Of a DNA stretch of 64,000 nucleotides, positions 34,631 through 45,444 are shown one piece after another. The notes beneath the pieces are model-generated. The model saw only the letters and a program-made list of their open reading frames with translations. It was not told the origin of the DNA and ran no database searches. The translations under genes and the position numbers were made by a program. The DNA is taken from NCBI RefSeq assembly GCF_947496995.1, contig NZ_CANMFD010000008.1, positions 1 to 64,000 of the forward strand, in the 5' to 3' direction. Numbering within the stretch: the first letter of the stretch is position 1; every line of letters starts with the position of its first letter. The DNA is from an uncultured Roseibium sp. (GTDB lineage Bacteria > Pseudomonadota > Alphaproteobacteria > Rhizobiales > Stappiaceae).

Positions 34631-35545
34631 CTACCTCTGACCGGCGGGCTGGATCCCCGCCAGTAGGCGGATGAGCCAGTCGACGAAGACCCTGACCTTG
34701 TTGCTGAGATGCCGGTTCGGCGGGTAGACGATGTAAAGGGGGATTGTATCGGTGGTCCAGTCGTCCAGCACCTGCACCAGGGTTCCCTTTTCCAGTTCCT
34801 CGCTCACCATGAAGTCCGGCAACTGGCCGATACCATGTCCCGCGACGGCGGACAGAACATAGCTGCGGGCGTCGTTCACGGCGATCCAGTGCCGGCCGGC
34901 AACGGAGATTTCCCTGCCATCCTTGCGAAAAACGAATGGCCGCACCTGGCCCGTCTGGGCGACAAAGTAATTGACGAAGGAATGGCCGGCTTCCAGGTTT
35001 TCGGGCCTTTCCGGCGTGCCGAACTTGTCCAGGTATTTCGGCGCCGCGCAGGTGATCAGGCCTATCTCGGAAACCCGCCGGGCGATCAGCGACTGGTCCG
35101 CCGGCTCGCCGCCCCGCAGGGCGCAATCGACATTCTCCTTCAGGTAGTCGACGGTCCTGTCGCCGATACCGATATCAAGCTGGATATCGGGATATTTCTG
35201 GTAGAATTCGCACAGAAACGGGATCACGAACCAGTCCGCGAACGCCCCTGACATCTCCACCCGCAGCCGGCCGCTCGGCTCGGTCTGCGCTTGGGACAGC
35301 CTGCCGTCGAGCTCGTCGATATCGGCGATGATGGTCACCGCCCTTTCATAATAAAGAGCGCCGTCCGTCGTGACGACCACACGCCGTGTGGTCCGGTTGA
35401 GAAGCCGGGTCTGCAGATGCTTTTCAAGACGCTGGATGAGATTGGTAAGGGTCGCCTTCGGCATCCGCAGCGTTTCCGCCGCGCGCGTGAAGTTGCCGGT
35501 TTCCACGACCTTCACGAAGGCGCGCATGGCGGAAAGCTGATCCAT
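34631..35545 (-). CDS. LysR-family transcriptional regulator
   Basis: A 304-residue regulator starting MDQLSAMRAFVKVVETGNFT at 35545; longer frames upstream are unlikely. The helix-turn-helix is TRAAETLRMPKATLTNLIQR followed by LEKHLQTRLLNRTTR. Effector domain motifs include GRLRVEMSGAFADWFVIPFL. It is divergent from the alpha/beta hydrolase-RND operon across 168 bp and probably regulates it. Confidence 0.93.
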   Translation of the reverse strand: MDQLSAMRAFVKVVETGNFTRAAETLRMPKATLTNLIQRLEKHLQTRLLNRTTRRVVVTTDGALYYERAVTIIADIDELDGRLSQAQTEPSGRLRVEMSGAFADWFVIPFLCEFYQKYPDIQLDIGIGDRTVDYLKENVDCALRGGEPADQSLIARRVSEIGLITCAAPKYLDKFGTPERPENLEAGHSFVNYFVAQTGQVRPFVFRKDGREISVAGRHWIAVNDARSYVLSAVAGHGIGQLPDFMVSEELEKGTLVQVLDDWTTDTIPLYIVYPPNRHLSNKVRVFVDWLIRLLAGIQPAGQR

Positions 35546-35713
35546 GGCAAGATCTCTCTGAAATTTGTGTGCCGCAATATTATTCGAAATTTCGAACAGA
35601 GAAAACAATAAACCCACGCTTATTCATTTCCACGAACAAACCTATCTTGGTTCTGTAGAAACCCGGACCCCGACAGGCGTCCATTCCCCCTTTGGAAGAA
35701 GCGACACCAGGCA

Positions 35714-36511
35714 ATGACGATCCTGATGAAGGAATTGACGCTGGAAAAGGTGGCCACAGGCCCTGTCGCTGTGCGTGTCTACGAGGGGGCCGCAAACACG
35801 GCGGATGCGCCCGTTCTTTTGTTTTTCCACGGAGGCGCGTTCACAGGTACCCTGCCGAAACGCAGCCTCTTCGCCGAGACCGCAGCCCAGGCCGGCGCGA
35901 CCGTGGTGCTGCCCGACTACAACGCCCCGCTCGGCGGCATCTTTCCCAAGCCCCTGGAAACCGGCTTTTCGATCTTTTCGTGCCTGGCACAGAAGCGGGC
36001 CGGGCTCGGCAACCGCAAATCGAAGCTGTTCGTCGGCGGAGTGGAGGCCGGCGCCAATGTCGCGGCGGCGGTTGCGCTGAAGGCGCGGGACCATTTCGCC
36101 GACGAGCTGGACGGCCAGATCCTGCTGTCGCCGCTCCTCGATCCCTACATGGCCTCCGCCTCCATGCGCGAGGCGGACGCGCTTGGCATGCGCGAGCGCT
36201 GGAGCGAAGGCTGGAGCCATTACCTGAGCGGTGGCATGTGCCATCCCTATGCCGCCCCCTGCACCTGCTCCCGGCTTTCCGGTGTGGCGCCCGCTCTCGT
36301 CCTGACTTCGGAAGACGATCCGCTGCGCGACGAGACCTTCGGTTATGCGGCAGCGCTCAAGGCTTCCGGCGTCGATGTTCACCAGCATGTTCTTCCTGCC
36401 GGAACAGGCTGGCCATCGATCTATGGTGCAAAAAGCAATGACATCGCGTCGTGGCAGGCATGCGCCGCAAGACAATTTGCCGATTTCGTCCATGCAATCG
36501 GCATCCAGTGA
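35714..36511 (+). CDS. Alpha/beta hydrolase-3 (HSL-type) fold protein, catalytic Ser and His apparently missing
   Basis: A 265-residue protein with the HSL-type oxyanion motif FFHGGAF and the late acidic motif SEDDPLRDE. In the nucleophile elbow, where the family has G-D-S-A-G, the sequence reads GGVEAGANVAA, with Glu in place of Ser. The last loop, which normally carries the catalytic His (HGF), reads AGTGWPSI. It therefore looks like a non-enzymatic member, perhaps a ligand-binding or sensor protein. It is the first gene of the efflux operon, 70 bp before the adaptor. Confidence 0.85.
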   Translation: MTILMKELTLEKVATGPVAVRVYEGAANTADAPVLLFFHGGAFTGTLPKRSLFAETAAQAGATVVLPDYNAPLGGIFPKPLETGFSIFSCLAQKRAGLGNRKSKLFVGGVEAGANVAAAVALKARDHFADELDGQILLSPLLDPYMASASMREADALGMRERWSEGWSHYLSGGMCHPYAAPCTCSRLSGVAPALVLTSEDDPLRDETFGYAAALKASGVDVHQHVLPAGTGWPSIYGAKSNDIASWQACAARQFADFVHAIGIQ

Positions 36512-36581
36512 AGTTGCAATGAACAGCCTTCGAACCTGCCGTATCCCAAGACGGCCGGTCGAAGGTCCTAAGGAGAGACCA

Positions 36582-37772
36582 ATGACATCGAAAAGCAATC
36601 TCTGGACGCTCACGGGCGCCAGCCTGGCAGTTGCCGTGTCCGTTTCAGCCGCGGCTCTCTTTGTGAACCTGCCCGCCACCAATCCCGCGACAGCCGCGGG
36701 CGACACTACTGAAGCTCCCGCCGTTCCCGTGACGGTGGCCGAAGTGGCCAGCAGGCAAATCACGATGTGGGAAGAATTCTCCGGCCGCCTGGAAGCGGTC
36801 GACCGGGTTCAGATCCGCTCCCGCGTGAGCGGGGCCATCCAGTCGGTCGACTTCCGGGAAGGATCGCTGGTCAAGGCGGGCGATCCGCTCTTCACCATCG
36901 ACCCGGAACCTTTCGAAACCGCGGTTACCGAGCGCCAGGGGCAGGTTGCCCTTGCAGAAGCCCAGCTTAATCTGGCCCGGCTGGAACTTGATCGCGGCCG
37001 CAAACTGATCACGAACAAGACCATCTCCCAAAGCGTCCTGGACCAGCGGCAGAACGCCTTTGCCGAGGCGCAGGCGAACCTGCGCACCGCGAAGGCGGCT
37101 CTGCAGGCTGCAAGGCTGGAGCTTGGATATACCCGCGTCCTGGCACCGGTCGCCGGCCGTGTCGGCAGGATCGAGATAACCGTGGGCAATCTGGTGGCCG
37201 CGGGCTCCGCCTCTCCGGCGCTGACCACCCTGGTCTCGGTCGATCCGATCTACGCCAGCTTCAACGCCGGTGAAGACGTGGTAGCCAGAATTCTGGCCGA
37301 GTTGCCGCAGACCGGTGCGGCCCTGCCGCCGCTGGACCTGGTTCCTGTCGAAATCGAAACCATCGGCGGCGACGGCACTCCGATCAGGGGCAGGATGCAG
37401 CTCATCGGCAACGAGGTCGATGCCGCCAGCGGCACCATCGCCGTACGCGCCGTCTTCGACAATCCGGACGGAAGGCTGCTCCCGGGCCAGTTCGTGCGTG
37501 TCCGCCTCGGTGAACCTTCGCCGGAGACAAAGATCCTCGTCAGCGAACGGGCGATCGGCACCGATCAGGACAAGAAGTTCGTCTTTGTGGTCGGCGACGA
37601 CAACAAGGCAAGCTACCGGGCGGTCGAACTTGGCCGCAGCGCCGAGGGCAAGCGCATCGTCGAGCACGGCTTGACGCCCGGCGAACGGATCGTTGTCAAC
37701 GGTCTTCAACGCATCCGCTCCGGAGTATCTGTCGATCCCCAGATGCAGAAAGACGTTGCAGCGGTGAAATAA
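36582..37772 (+). CDS. RND efflux periplasmic adaptor (membrane fusion protein)
   Basis: A 396-residue protein; AAGGAGAG precedes the ATG at 36582. An N-terminal membrane anchor or signal (about 8-30) is followed by the biotinyl-lipoyl half (VDRVQIRSRVSGAIQSVDF), a coiled-coil hairpin (about 105-170; ALAEAQLNLARLELDRG), the second lipoyl half (TRVLAPVAGRVGRIEITVG) and the beta-barrel and membrane-proximal domains. It links the inner-membrane pump to an outer-membrane channel; no TolC-like gene follows here. Confidence 0.95.
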   Translation: MTSKSNLWTLTGASLAVAVSVSAAALFVNLPATNPATAAGDTTEAPAVPVTVAEVASRQITMWEEFSGRLEAVDRVQIRSRVSGAIQSVDFREGSLVKAGDPLFTIDPEPFETAVTERQGQVALAEAQLNLARLELDRGRKLITNKTISQSVLDQRQNAFAEAQANLRTAKAALQAARLELGYTRVLAPVAGRVGRIEITVGNLVAAGSASPALTTLVSVDPIYASFNAGEDVVARILAELPQTGAALPPLDLVPVEIETIGGDGTPIRGRMQLIGNEVDAASGTIAVRAVFDNPDGRLLPGQFVRVRLGEPSPETKILVSERAIGTDQDKKFVFVVGDDNKASYRAVELGRSAEGKRIVEHGLTPGERIVVNGLQRIRSGVSVDPQMQKDVAAVK

Positions 37773-37895
37773 CCGCTCCCGGCGGAGCCGCCTGAAGCCC
37801 CGCCGGCCCCTGCTCCGAATTCCGATTGTCGCCGGTGGCACAGGCCGCCGGACAGAGAAGCTTTGTTTCCTCCCCACCCCGGAAGGACATGGAAA

Positions 37896-40800
37896 ATGAA
37901 TATCTCGAGATTTTTCGTCGACCGCCCGGTCTTTGCCGGGGTGCTATCGTTCCTGATCCTGCTGGCCGGCCTGATCAGTGTCCCCTTCCTGCCGATTTCG
38001 GAATATCCGGAGGTGGTGCCGCCGTCCGTCGTCGTACGGGCGACCTATCCGGGCGCCAACCCAACGGTCATAGCCGAGACAGTCGCAACACCCCTGGAAG
38101 AGCAGATCAACGGTGTGGAGGGCATGCTATACATGTCCAGCCAGGCGACCTCCGACGGCGTCATGACGCTGACGGTGACCTTCGAACTGGGCACCGATCC
38201 CGACAAGGCGCAGCAGCTTGTGCAGAACCGCGTTTCGCAAGCCGAGCCGCGCCTGCCGGCCGAAGTCAGGAGCCTCGGCGTAACCACGGTCAAGAGTTCG
38301 CCCGACCTGATGATGGTGGTGCACCTGATCTCGCCGAACGAGCGCTACGACATCACCTATCTGCGCAATTACGCGGTGCTCAACATCAAGGACAGGCTGG
38401 CGCGCATCGACGGCGTCGGTCAGGTTCAGGTCTTCGGCTCCGGCGACTATTCCATGCGAGTCTGGGTCGATCCGCAACGGGCAGCCGAGAACAACCTCGC
38501 CGCCAGCGACATCACCACAGCCATCCGCGCCCAGAACGTCCAGGCCGCGGCCGGCATCATCGGCGCTTCGCCGAATGTCGACGGCGTCGACCTGCAGCTC
38601 AGTGTCAACGCCCAGGGCCGTCTGGAAACGCCCGAGGAGTTTGGCAACATCATCGTCCGGACAGGCGAGCACGGCGAGGTCACCCGCCTGCGTGACGTTG
38701 CCCGCATCGAGCTCGGTGCGGCGGACTATTCCCTGCGCTCGCTGCTTGACGGCAAGTCCGCCGTGGCGATGCCGATCTTCCAGTCACCGGGCTCCAACGC
38801 CATCGCCATTTCAGACTCGGTGGTGGAAACCATGAACGCGCTTCAGGTGGCGATGCCCGAGGGTGTTGAATACGAGATCGTCTACGACACCACGAAGTTC
38901 GTCCGCGCCTCCATCGAAAAGGTCGTCGACACGCTGCTGGAGGCAGTCCTGCTGGTGGTTCTCGTCGTCATCGTGTTCCTGCAGACCTGGCGCGCCTCGA
39001 TCATTCCGCTGATCGCCGTGCCGGTGTCGATCATCGGCACCTTCGGCGTGATGTATGTGTTCGGCTTTTCCATCAACGCGCTCAGCCTCTTCGGCCTCGT
39101 GCTGGCCATCGGCATAGTGGTCGACGACGCCATCGTGGTGGTGGAAAATGTCGAGCGCAACATCGAGAACGGTCTCGCCCCGCGCCAGGCGACCTACAAG
39201 GCCATGAAGGAAGTCTCCGGCCCGATCATCGCAATCGCGCTGGTTCTGGTCGCCGTCTTCGTTCCGTTGGCCACCATAACCGGTCTGTCGGGCCAGTTCT
39301 ACCGGCAGTTCGCCCTGACCATCGCCATTTCAACGGTCATCTCGGCCATAAACTCGTTGACCCTCTCCCCCGCGCTGGCCGCGCTCCTGCTGAAGGAACA
39401 CGACGCGCCCAAAGACCTGCTGACGCGCGTCATGGAGCGTCTGTTCGGCTGGTTCTTCCGCGGCTTCAACAAGGTGTTCGGGGCGGGCTCGCGCGCCTAT
39501 GGCAAGGGCGTCGGAGGGCTTCTGTCGCGCAAGAGCCTCGTCATGGTCGTCTATGCCGCGCTCGCTGCGACCACTTACGGCCTCTTCACCAGTATACCCG
39601 GCGGCTTCGTGCCCGCGCAGGACAAGCAGTATCTCATCGGCTTCGCGCAACTTCCCGACGCGGCGACGCTCGACCGGACCGAGGACGTCATCCGCCGCAT
39701 GAGCGAGATTGCCATGGAACAGCCCGGCGTCGAGCATGCGGTTGCCTTTCCAGGCCTGTCGATCAACGGATTCACCAACGCTTCCAACGCCGGCATCGTC
39801 TTCGCCACCCTGACGGATTTCGAGGAACGCCGGTCGCCGGAACTTTCCGGAGATGCCATCGCCATGCAGCTGAACCGCAAATTCGGCGCGATCCAGGACG
39901 CCTTCATCGCCATATTCTCGCCGCCGCCAGTACAGGGCCTCGGCACCACCGGCGGTTTCAAACTGCAGATCGAGGACCGCGCCGGCCTGGGCTTCGAGAC
40001 TCTCGACGCCGCCAACAAGGCCTTTCTCGCCAAAGCCTACCAGACACCTGAACTGGCGGGCCTGTTCTCCAGCTTCCAGATCAACGTTCCGCAACTCTAC
40101 GCGGATCTCGACCGGACCCGGGCCGAACAGCTTGGCGTTTCGGTGACCGATGTCTTCGACACACTGCAGATCTATCTGGGTTCGCTCTACGTGAACGATT
40201 TCAACGCCTTCGGCAGGACCTATTCCGTCCGCGTCCAGGCCGATGCCAAGTTCCGGGCCCACGCGGAGGACATCGGCAAGCTGGAAGTGCGCTCCGCGAA
40301 CGGCCGGATGATCCCGCTCTCGGCCCTGCTCAAGGTGGACCCCGCCACGGGTCCGGACAGGGTGACGCGCTATAACGGCTATCTGGCCGCCGACATCAAT
40401 GGCGGCCCCGCGCCCGGCTTTTCCTCCGGTCAGGCCCAGGACGCGGTGGAACGGCTCGCGCAGGAGACGCTGCCGAAGGGTGTAGGTTACGAGTGGACCG
40501 ACCTGACCTACCAGCAGATCCTCGCCGGCAATTCGGAAGTCTTCGTCTTTCCGCTCATCCTGTTGCTGGTCTTCCTTGTGCTCGCCGCTCAGTACGAAAG
40601 CGTCACCCTGCCGGTCGCGATCATCCTGATCGTACCGATGGGCGTCCTCGCCGCCCTGACGGGCATCTGGTTGACGGGCGGCGACAACAACATCTTCACC
40701 CAGATCGGCCTGGTGGTGCTGATCGGCCTGTCGGTGAAGAACGCCATCCTGATTGTCGAGTTCGCCCGCGAACTCGAACTGGAAGGCCGCAGCCCGCTTC

Positions 40801-41072
40801 AGGCGGCAATGGAGGCGAGCCGGTTGCGCCTGCGGCCGATCCTGATGACTTCCATCGCCTTCATCCTCGGCGTCCTGCCGCTGGTCCTGTCCACCGGCGC
40901 CGGCGCGGAAATGCGCGTTGCCATGGGTATCGCCGTCTTCTCGGGCATGATCGGCGTCACCTTCTTCGGCATCTTCATGACGCCGGTCTTCTACGTCCTC
41001 ACACGGCGTCTGGCGGGCAACCGCCCGTTGGCCAGGCATGACGAGACGACGGGGGTTCTGGAAGAAGCCTGA
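37896..41072 (+). CDS. RND multidrug efflux pump, HAE1 family
   Basis: A 1058-residue inner-membrane pump starting MNISRFFVDRPVFAGVLSFL. The proton relay is complete: GIVVDDAIVVVENVERN carries the two Asp of segment 4 and VLIGLSVKNAILIVEFA the Lys of segment 10. Porter-domain landmarks (PEVVPPSVVVRATYPGANP) match MexF/BepE-type pumps. It lies 123 bp after the adaptor in the same unit. Drug range is unknown; hydrophobic drugs, bile salts or phenolics are usual. Confidence 0.96.
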   Translation: MNISRFFVDRPVFAGVLSFLILLAGLISVPFLPISEYPEVVPPSVVVRATYPGANPTVIAETVATPLEEQINGVEGMLYMSSQATSDGVMTLTVTFELGTDPDKAQQLVQNRVSQAEPRLPAEVRSLGVTTVKSSPDLMMVVHLISPNERYDITYLRNYAVLNIKDRLARIDGVGQVQVFGSGDYSMRVWVDPQRAAENNLAASDITTAIRAQNVQAAAGIIGASPNVDGVDLQLSVNAQGRLETPEEFGNIIVRTGEHGEVTRLRDVARIELGAADYSLRSLLDGKSAVAMPIFQSPGSNAIAISDSVVETMNALQVAMPEGVEYEIVYDTTKFVRASIEKVVDTLLEAVLLVVLVVIVFLQTWRASIIPLIAVPVSIIGTFGVMYVFGFSINALSLFGLVLAIGIVVDDAIVVVENVERNIENGLAPRQATYKAMKEVSGPIIAIALVLVAVFVPLATITGLSGQFYRQFALTIAISTVISAINSLTLSPALAALLLKEHDAPKDLLTRVMERLFGWFFRGFNKVFGAGSRAYGKGVGGLLSRKSLVMVVYAALAATTYGLFTSIPGGFVPAQDKQYLIGFAQLPDAATLDRTEDVIRRMSEIAMEQPGVEHAVAFPGLSINGFTNASNAGIVFATLTDFEERRSPELSGDAIAMQLNRKFGAIQDAFIAIFSPPPVQGLGTTGGFKLQIEDRAGLGFETLDAANKAFLAKAYQTPELAGLFSSFQINVPQLYADLDRTRAEQLGVSVTDVFDTLQIYLGSLYVNDFNAFGRTYSVRVQADAKFRAHAEDIGKLEVRSANGRMIPLSALLKVDPATGPDRVTRYNGYLAADINGGPAPGFSSGQAQDAVERLAQETLPKGVGYEWTDLTYQQILAGNSEVFVFPLILLLVFLVLAAQYESVTLPVAIILIVPMGVLAALTGIWLTGGDNNIFTQIGLVVLIGLSVKNAILIVEFARELELEGRSPLQAAMEASRLRLRPILMTSIAFILGVLPLVLSTGAGAEMRVAMGIAVFSGMIGVTFFGIFMTPVFYVLTRRLAGNRPLARHDETTGVLEEA

Positions 41073-41200
41073 GAGTCCGGATCGGCGCGGTAGACGCAGG
41101 AGAGGCGGACTTCAGCTTGCTGAAAGACGCAGCCCCTGCGGAAGCCGCCGGGTCCGAAACATGTCTGAAATGGGTTTAGAATTGCCCTTCAAACACAGCG

Positions 41201-42208
<1,008 letters not shown>

Positions 42209-42287
42209 GAAAAGCTCCTTGCCCCGGAGCTATTCATCCGGAGCGGCCAATACAAGGGCCGGCGGAAAGGAAGACCGGCCGGGCCGC

Positions 42288-42467
42288 CTATTGGTTCGTA
42301 TCCGCGGCAATAGTCTTGCCCAGATGTTTCTCAACAATCATCCGCAGGCTTTCAAGCCCGCCAGCTTCCTTTTCTAGGGCCGCCCGCAGTTTCTGATCGT
42401 GCCCGGGCCGGTAACGCCCCCCTTTTGTGAGTTGACCACAGCCACACAAGCACAGGTTTCCTGCCAT
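42288..42467 (-). CDS. Small conserved cysteine-rich protein
   Basis: A 59-residue protein. The ATG at 42467 is chosen because GGAGG lies 5 nt upstream; a longer frame to 42500 lacks such a site. The N-terminus CLCGCGQLTKGGRYRPGHD has three closely spaced cysteines and a His, like a small zinc-binding knuckle, and the rest is a charged helix (KLRAALEKEAGG). I do not recognise a named family or function. The clear ribosome site and compact motif argue that it is expressed. Confidence 0.65.
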   Translation of the reverse strand: MAGNLCLCGCGQLTKGGRYRPGHDQKLRAALEKEAGGLESLRMIVEKHLGKTIAADTNQ

Positions 42468-42572
42468 TCGATCCTCCATTGCAGATATAACCGGAAACAC
42501 TATCGTCCAACACGTGCATAAGACAGTGCCGATACCACCTTCATCAAGGCTCTTGAGCGCAGGACGCAGACG

Positions 42573-43553
42573 TTATGGTTTGGCAACGCCGTCCAGAAAT
42601 CGGACGATGCCCGGAACGAGGTCTTCATGCAGGGGAAGTGTAGGGTCTGTGTAGGTCGCGGCAGGCTGCCCCGCCACATCGGCCTTGAGCATATGGGTTG
42701 CACCTGAAAGGACCAGTTGCTGCGCCTGTGGCAGCGCGGTTTGAAGCAGGTCGGCATCCACCATGCGAACCTGAATGTCCGCATCGCCCTGAACGATCAG
42801 CGCGGGCCCCTCCCAGTTCCCGGCGATGTCTGCCGGATCATGGGAAAACAGGTCGATCATGTAACGTTGCAATCCGGTGGAAAAAAGCGGCCGCAGGTTC
42901 GGCGTCAACTGTTCCGGATCCCGGTGACGGCCGGCTTCCAGATCCGCGACGACGGACCGGAGCTGGGGAAGAAGCGGTGCGGCCCCGGGGCTGGCTTCGA
43001 ACTGCTCGATCATCAGTTGCCCAATGGGACGTCCCGGTGCCGCCATGAGGACAAGCCCGCACAGAGCCTCCGGAGGTTCCATGGCCGCCACAAGCGCAAC
43101 GAGGCCGCCCTCAGAGTGGCCGGCAAGCCATACGCACGGAGCAAGTTCGGACGCCTTTTCGACCCAGCGCCGGGCATCCTCAGCATAAGCCTTGATGGTC
43201 ACGTCGTTCGGATCGGACAGGGCGGAAGCGCTGCCGAAGAAGCCGCGCTTGTCGATACGCAGTGATGCCACGCCCAGGCGGGCGAGGTCCTCGGCAAGCA
43301 TCTTGTAGCTGTCGGACATCAGCCCCATCGACGGCGAATTTCCGTCCCGGTCCGTCGGACCGGATCCGGGGATGATGACAAGGGCATGGTTCGCCCCCTC
43401 GACAGCGATCATCTCCGCCTCGAAATGTCCCTGCGGACCGGGGATTTGCACGGGTTCCGCCGCCGCCGGCATCGGCAACAGCACCAGGCAGATCAGCGGT
43501 ACGGCCGCTGCGGAACGTTCGCGATGGAATATTTGTAGGAACCATGAAACCAT
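42573..43553 (-). CDS. Exported alpha/beta hydrolase
   Basis: A 326-residue protein starting MVSWFLQIFHRERS at 43553, with a signal segment ending near MPAAAEP. The fold has ALVIIPGSGPTDRDGN (oxyanion loop), LRIDKRGFFGS, the nucleophile elbow AGHSEGGLVALVAA and the acid/His region VQGDADIQV and SGATHMLK. Similar proteins are annotated as serine aminopeptidase or cutinase-like esterases. The substrate is open. It lies 65 bp past the stop of the ABC ATPase on the same strand. Confidence 0.88.
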   Translation of the reverse strand: MVSWFLQIFHRERSAAAVPLICLVLLPMPAAAEPVQIPGPQGHFEAEMIAVEGANHALVIIPGSGPTDRDGNSPSMGLMSDSYKMLAEDLARLGVASLRIDKRGFFGSASALSDPNDVTIKAYAEDARRWVEKASELAPCVWLAGHSEGGLVALVAAMEPPEALCGLVLMAAPGRPIGQLMIEQFEASPGAAPLLPQLRSVVADLEAGRHRDPEQLTPNLRPLFSTGLQRYMIDLFSHDPADIAGNWEGPALIVQGDADIQVRMVDADLLQTALPQAQQLVLSGATHMLKADVAGQPAATYTDPTLPLHEDLVPGIVRFLDGVAKP

Positions 43554-43618
43554 TGACGTGCGTTTCCTTCCTGTCGGCAAGAGCCGGGTCCGAACCGGAT
43601 ACGGTCGCGCTTGCCGCC

Positions 43619-44377
43619 TCACGCCGCCGGACGGTCGATGATGATATGCGCTTCGCCGCGCGAGCAGGTCTCGATGCGCGCCTCGACCTTGTAGATGTCA
43701 CGCATCAATTCAGGTGTGATCACGTCTCTGCTCGGGCCTGCCGCAACCAGCTTGCCGCCGGCGATCACCAGCGTGCTGGTGCAGTAGCGCAGGGCGTGGT
43801 TGAGGTCGTGCAGGGCGATCAGCACAAGCATGTTCTTCTGCCGCGCCAGGCCGCGCATATAACTCAGCACCTCGACCTGCCGGTAGAGATCCAGCGCCGA
43901 AGTCGGCTCATCCATCAGCAGGACTTCCGGGTTGCGCACCAGCGCCTGCGCGATGGAGACGAGCTGACGCTGTCCGCCGGACAATTCTCCCAGATTACGG
44001 AAAGCGATATCGGTGATCTGAAGGGACTGCAGCAGGTGGTCGATGGCGGTCAGTTCGTGATCGCGCACCCGCCATCCCTCCCCCTGCTTGGCTGCCAGCA
44101 GGATGGATTCATAGACTGTCAGCACCGCGTTGGCGCCGGTGTCCTGCGGCATGTAGCGGACCGCGGTTGCCTCCGGCGCGCTGGCGCCTTCAAGATGCAC
44201 GGTGCCGGGGCCTTTCAGGAGACCGGCGATGCGTTTGAACAGGGTCGACTTGCCCGCGGCATTGGGACCGATCAACGCGGTCAGTTCCCCACCGGCAAGG
44301 TCCGGTGTCGTGACGCCTTCGACGGCAAGGCCGGAACCGTATCGCGCGCCGACATCTTCAAGGCGGAGCGCTACCAT
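43619..44377 (-). CDS. Iron-type ABC importer ATP-binding protein (FecE/FhuC-like)
   Basis: A 252-residue ATPase starting MVALRLEDVGARYG at 44377. Walker A is LIGPNAAGKSTLFKRI, signature LGELSGGQRQLVSIAQAL, Walker B VLLMDEPTSALD; DLNHALRYC is characteristic of the siderophore/haem/B12 group. It overlaps the permease end by 7 bp. Together with the next two genes it forms a complete importer. Confidence 0.94.
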   Translation of the reverse strand: MVALRLEDVGARYGSGLAVEGVTTPDLAGGELTALIGPNAAGKSTLFKRIAGLLKGPGTVHLEGASAPEATAVRYMPQDTGANAVLTVYESILLAAKQGEGWRVRDHELTAIDHLLQSLQITDIAFRNLGELSGGQRQLVSIAQALVRNPEVLLMDEPTSALDLYRQVEVLSYMRGLARQKNMLVLIALHDLNHALRYCTSTLVIAGGKLVAAGPSRDVITPELMRDIYKVEARIETCSRGEAHIIIDRPAA

Positions 44378-45444
44378 GAGTTCCTCCTGTCGGCGAAAAT
44401 CAGCGCAAAGAAGAACGGTACACCGACCAGAGCGGTGATGACCCCGATGGGCAGCACGGCGCCGGGAATGAGCATCTTGGAAACCACGGAGGTCGCCGAC
44501 AGCATCAGGGAGCCGCACAGGATCGCCGCAGGAAGAAAGAAGCGCTGGTCCTCGCCGACCAGCATGCGGGCGACATGCGGCCCCACCAGGCCGACGAAGC
44601 CGATGGTGCCGACGAAGGAGACCGGAATGGCCGCCAGCAGGCTGACGCCGAGCAGCGTCTTGAGCCGCAGCGAACGGATGTTGACGCCGAAACTCGCCGC
44701 CTTGACCTCACCGAGCCGGAGCGCGGTCAGCGCCCAGGAATTGCGGGCAAAGAACGGTACGCAGACGATCAGCACGGCGAAGGTGGCGTAGACCTTGCCC
44801 CAGGTCGCCTTGGTAAGCGACCCCATGGTCCAGAAGACCACCGCCGCCAGCGCCTGTTCGGAGGCCAGATATTCCAGCAGAGAAAGCAGCGCGTTGAACG
44901 TGAACACCAGGGCAATACCGAGGAGCACGATGGTCTGCACGCTCACACCCCGGAAGGTGGAAAAGGCATAGATGAACAGCGAGGCGGCCATCGCCATGAT
45001 GAAGGCGTTGAGCGGCACCATATACTGCACGGCGGCCGGAAAGATCGCCACGCCCGCCACCAGTCCCAGCGCCGCGCCAAAACCGGCTGCGGCGGAAATG
45101 CCGAGCGTGAACGGGCTCGCAAGAGGGTTCGCCAGGATCGTCTGCATCTGTGCACCGGCCAGCGACAGACAGCCACCGACGGAGATCGCCATCAGAGCGA
45201 TCGGCATGCGGATATCCCAGATCACCACGCGCGTCTGAAGCGCGGCCTCGGACGGGAAGAACACCGCCGCCAGCACTTCGTCCAGCGGATAGCGCGCCGG
45301 ACCAAGCGCCAGGTCGACGCAGAAGGTGGCAGCCAGTGCGCTCAGCAATCCGCAGATCATCAGGACGCGCCGAAAGGCAAGGGCGCGGTAAAGACCGCGC
45401 CCTGTCCCGGCTGCACCCGTTTCAGCCACTGGCATGTCAGCCAT
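44371..45444 (-). CDS. Iron-type ABC importer permease (FecCD family)
   Basis: A 357-residue membrane protein with nine to ten segments. The family motifs SVGGCLSLAGAQMQTILANPLASP and TIGFVGLVGPHVARMLVG are clear. A single permease gene suggests a homodimer. It overlaps the binding-protein gene by 8 bp and the ATPase gene by 7 bp, a tight operon. Confidence 0.95.
   Translation of the reverse strand: MADMPVAETGAAGTGRGLYRALAFRRVLMICGLLSALAATFCVDLALGPARYPLDEVLAAVFFPSEAALQTRVVIWDIRMPIALMAISVGGCLSLAGAQMQTILANPLASPFTLGISAAAGFGAALGLVAGVAIFPAAVQYMVPLNAFIMAMAASLFIYAFSTFRGVSVQTIVLLGIALVFTFNALLSLLEYLASEQALAAVVFWTMGSLTKATWGKVYATFAVLIVCVPFFARNSWALTALRLGEVKAASFGVNIRSLRLKTLLGVSLLAAIPVSFVGTIGFVGLVGPHVARMLVGEDQRFFLPAAILCGSLMLSATSVVSKMLIPGAVLPIGVITALVGVPFFFALIFADRRNSW

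Noticed and set aside
39330..41039. A 569-codon open frame on the minus strand
   Set aside because: Antisense to the RND pump, low complexity, rich in Asp, Gln, Arg and His; no domain.
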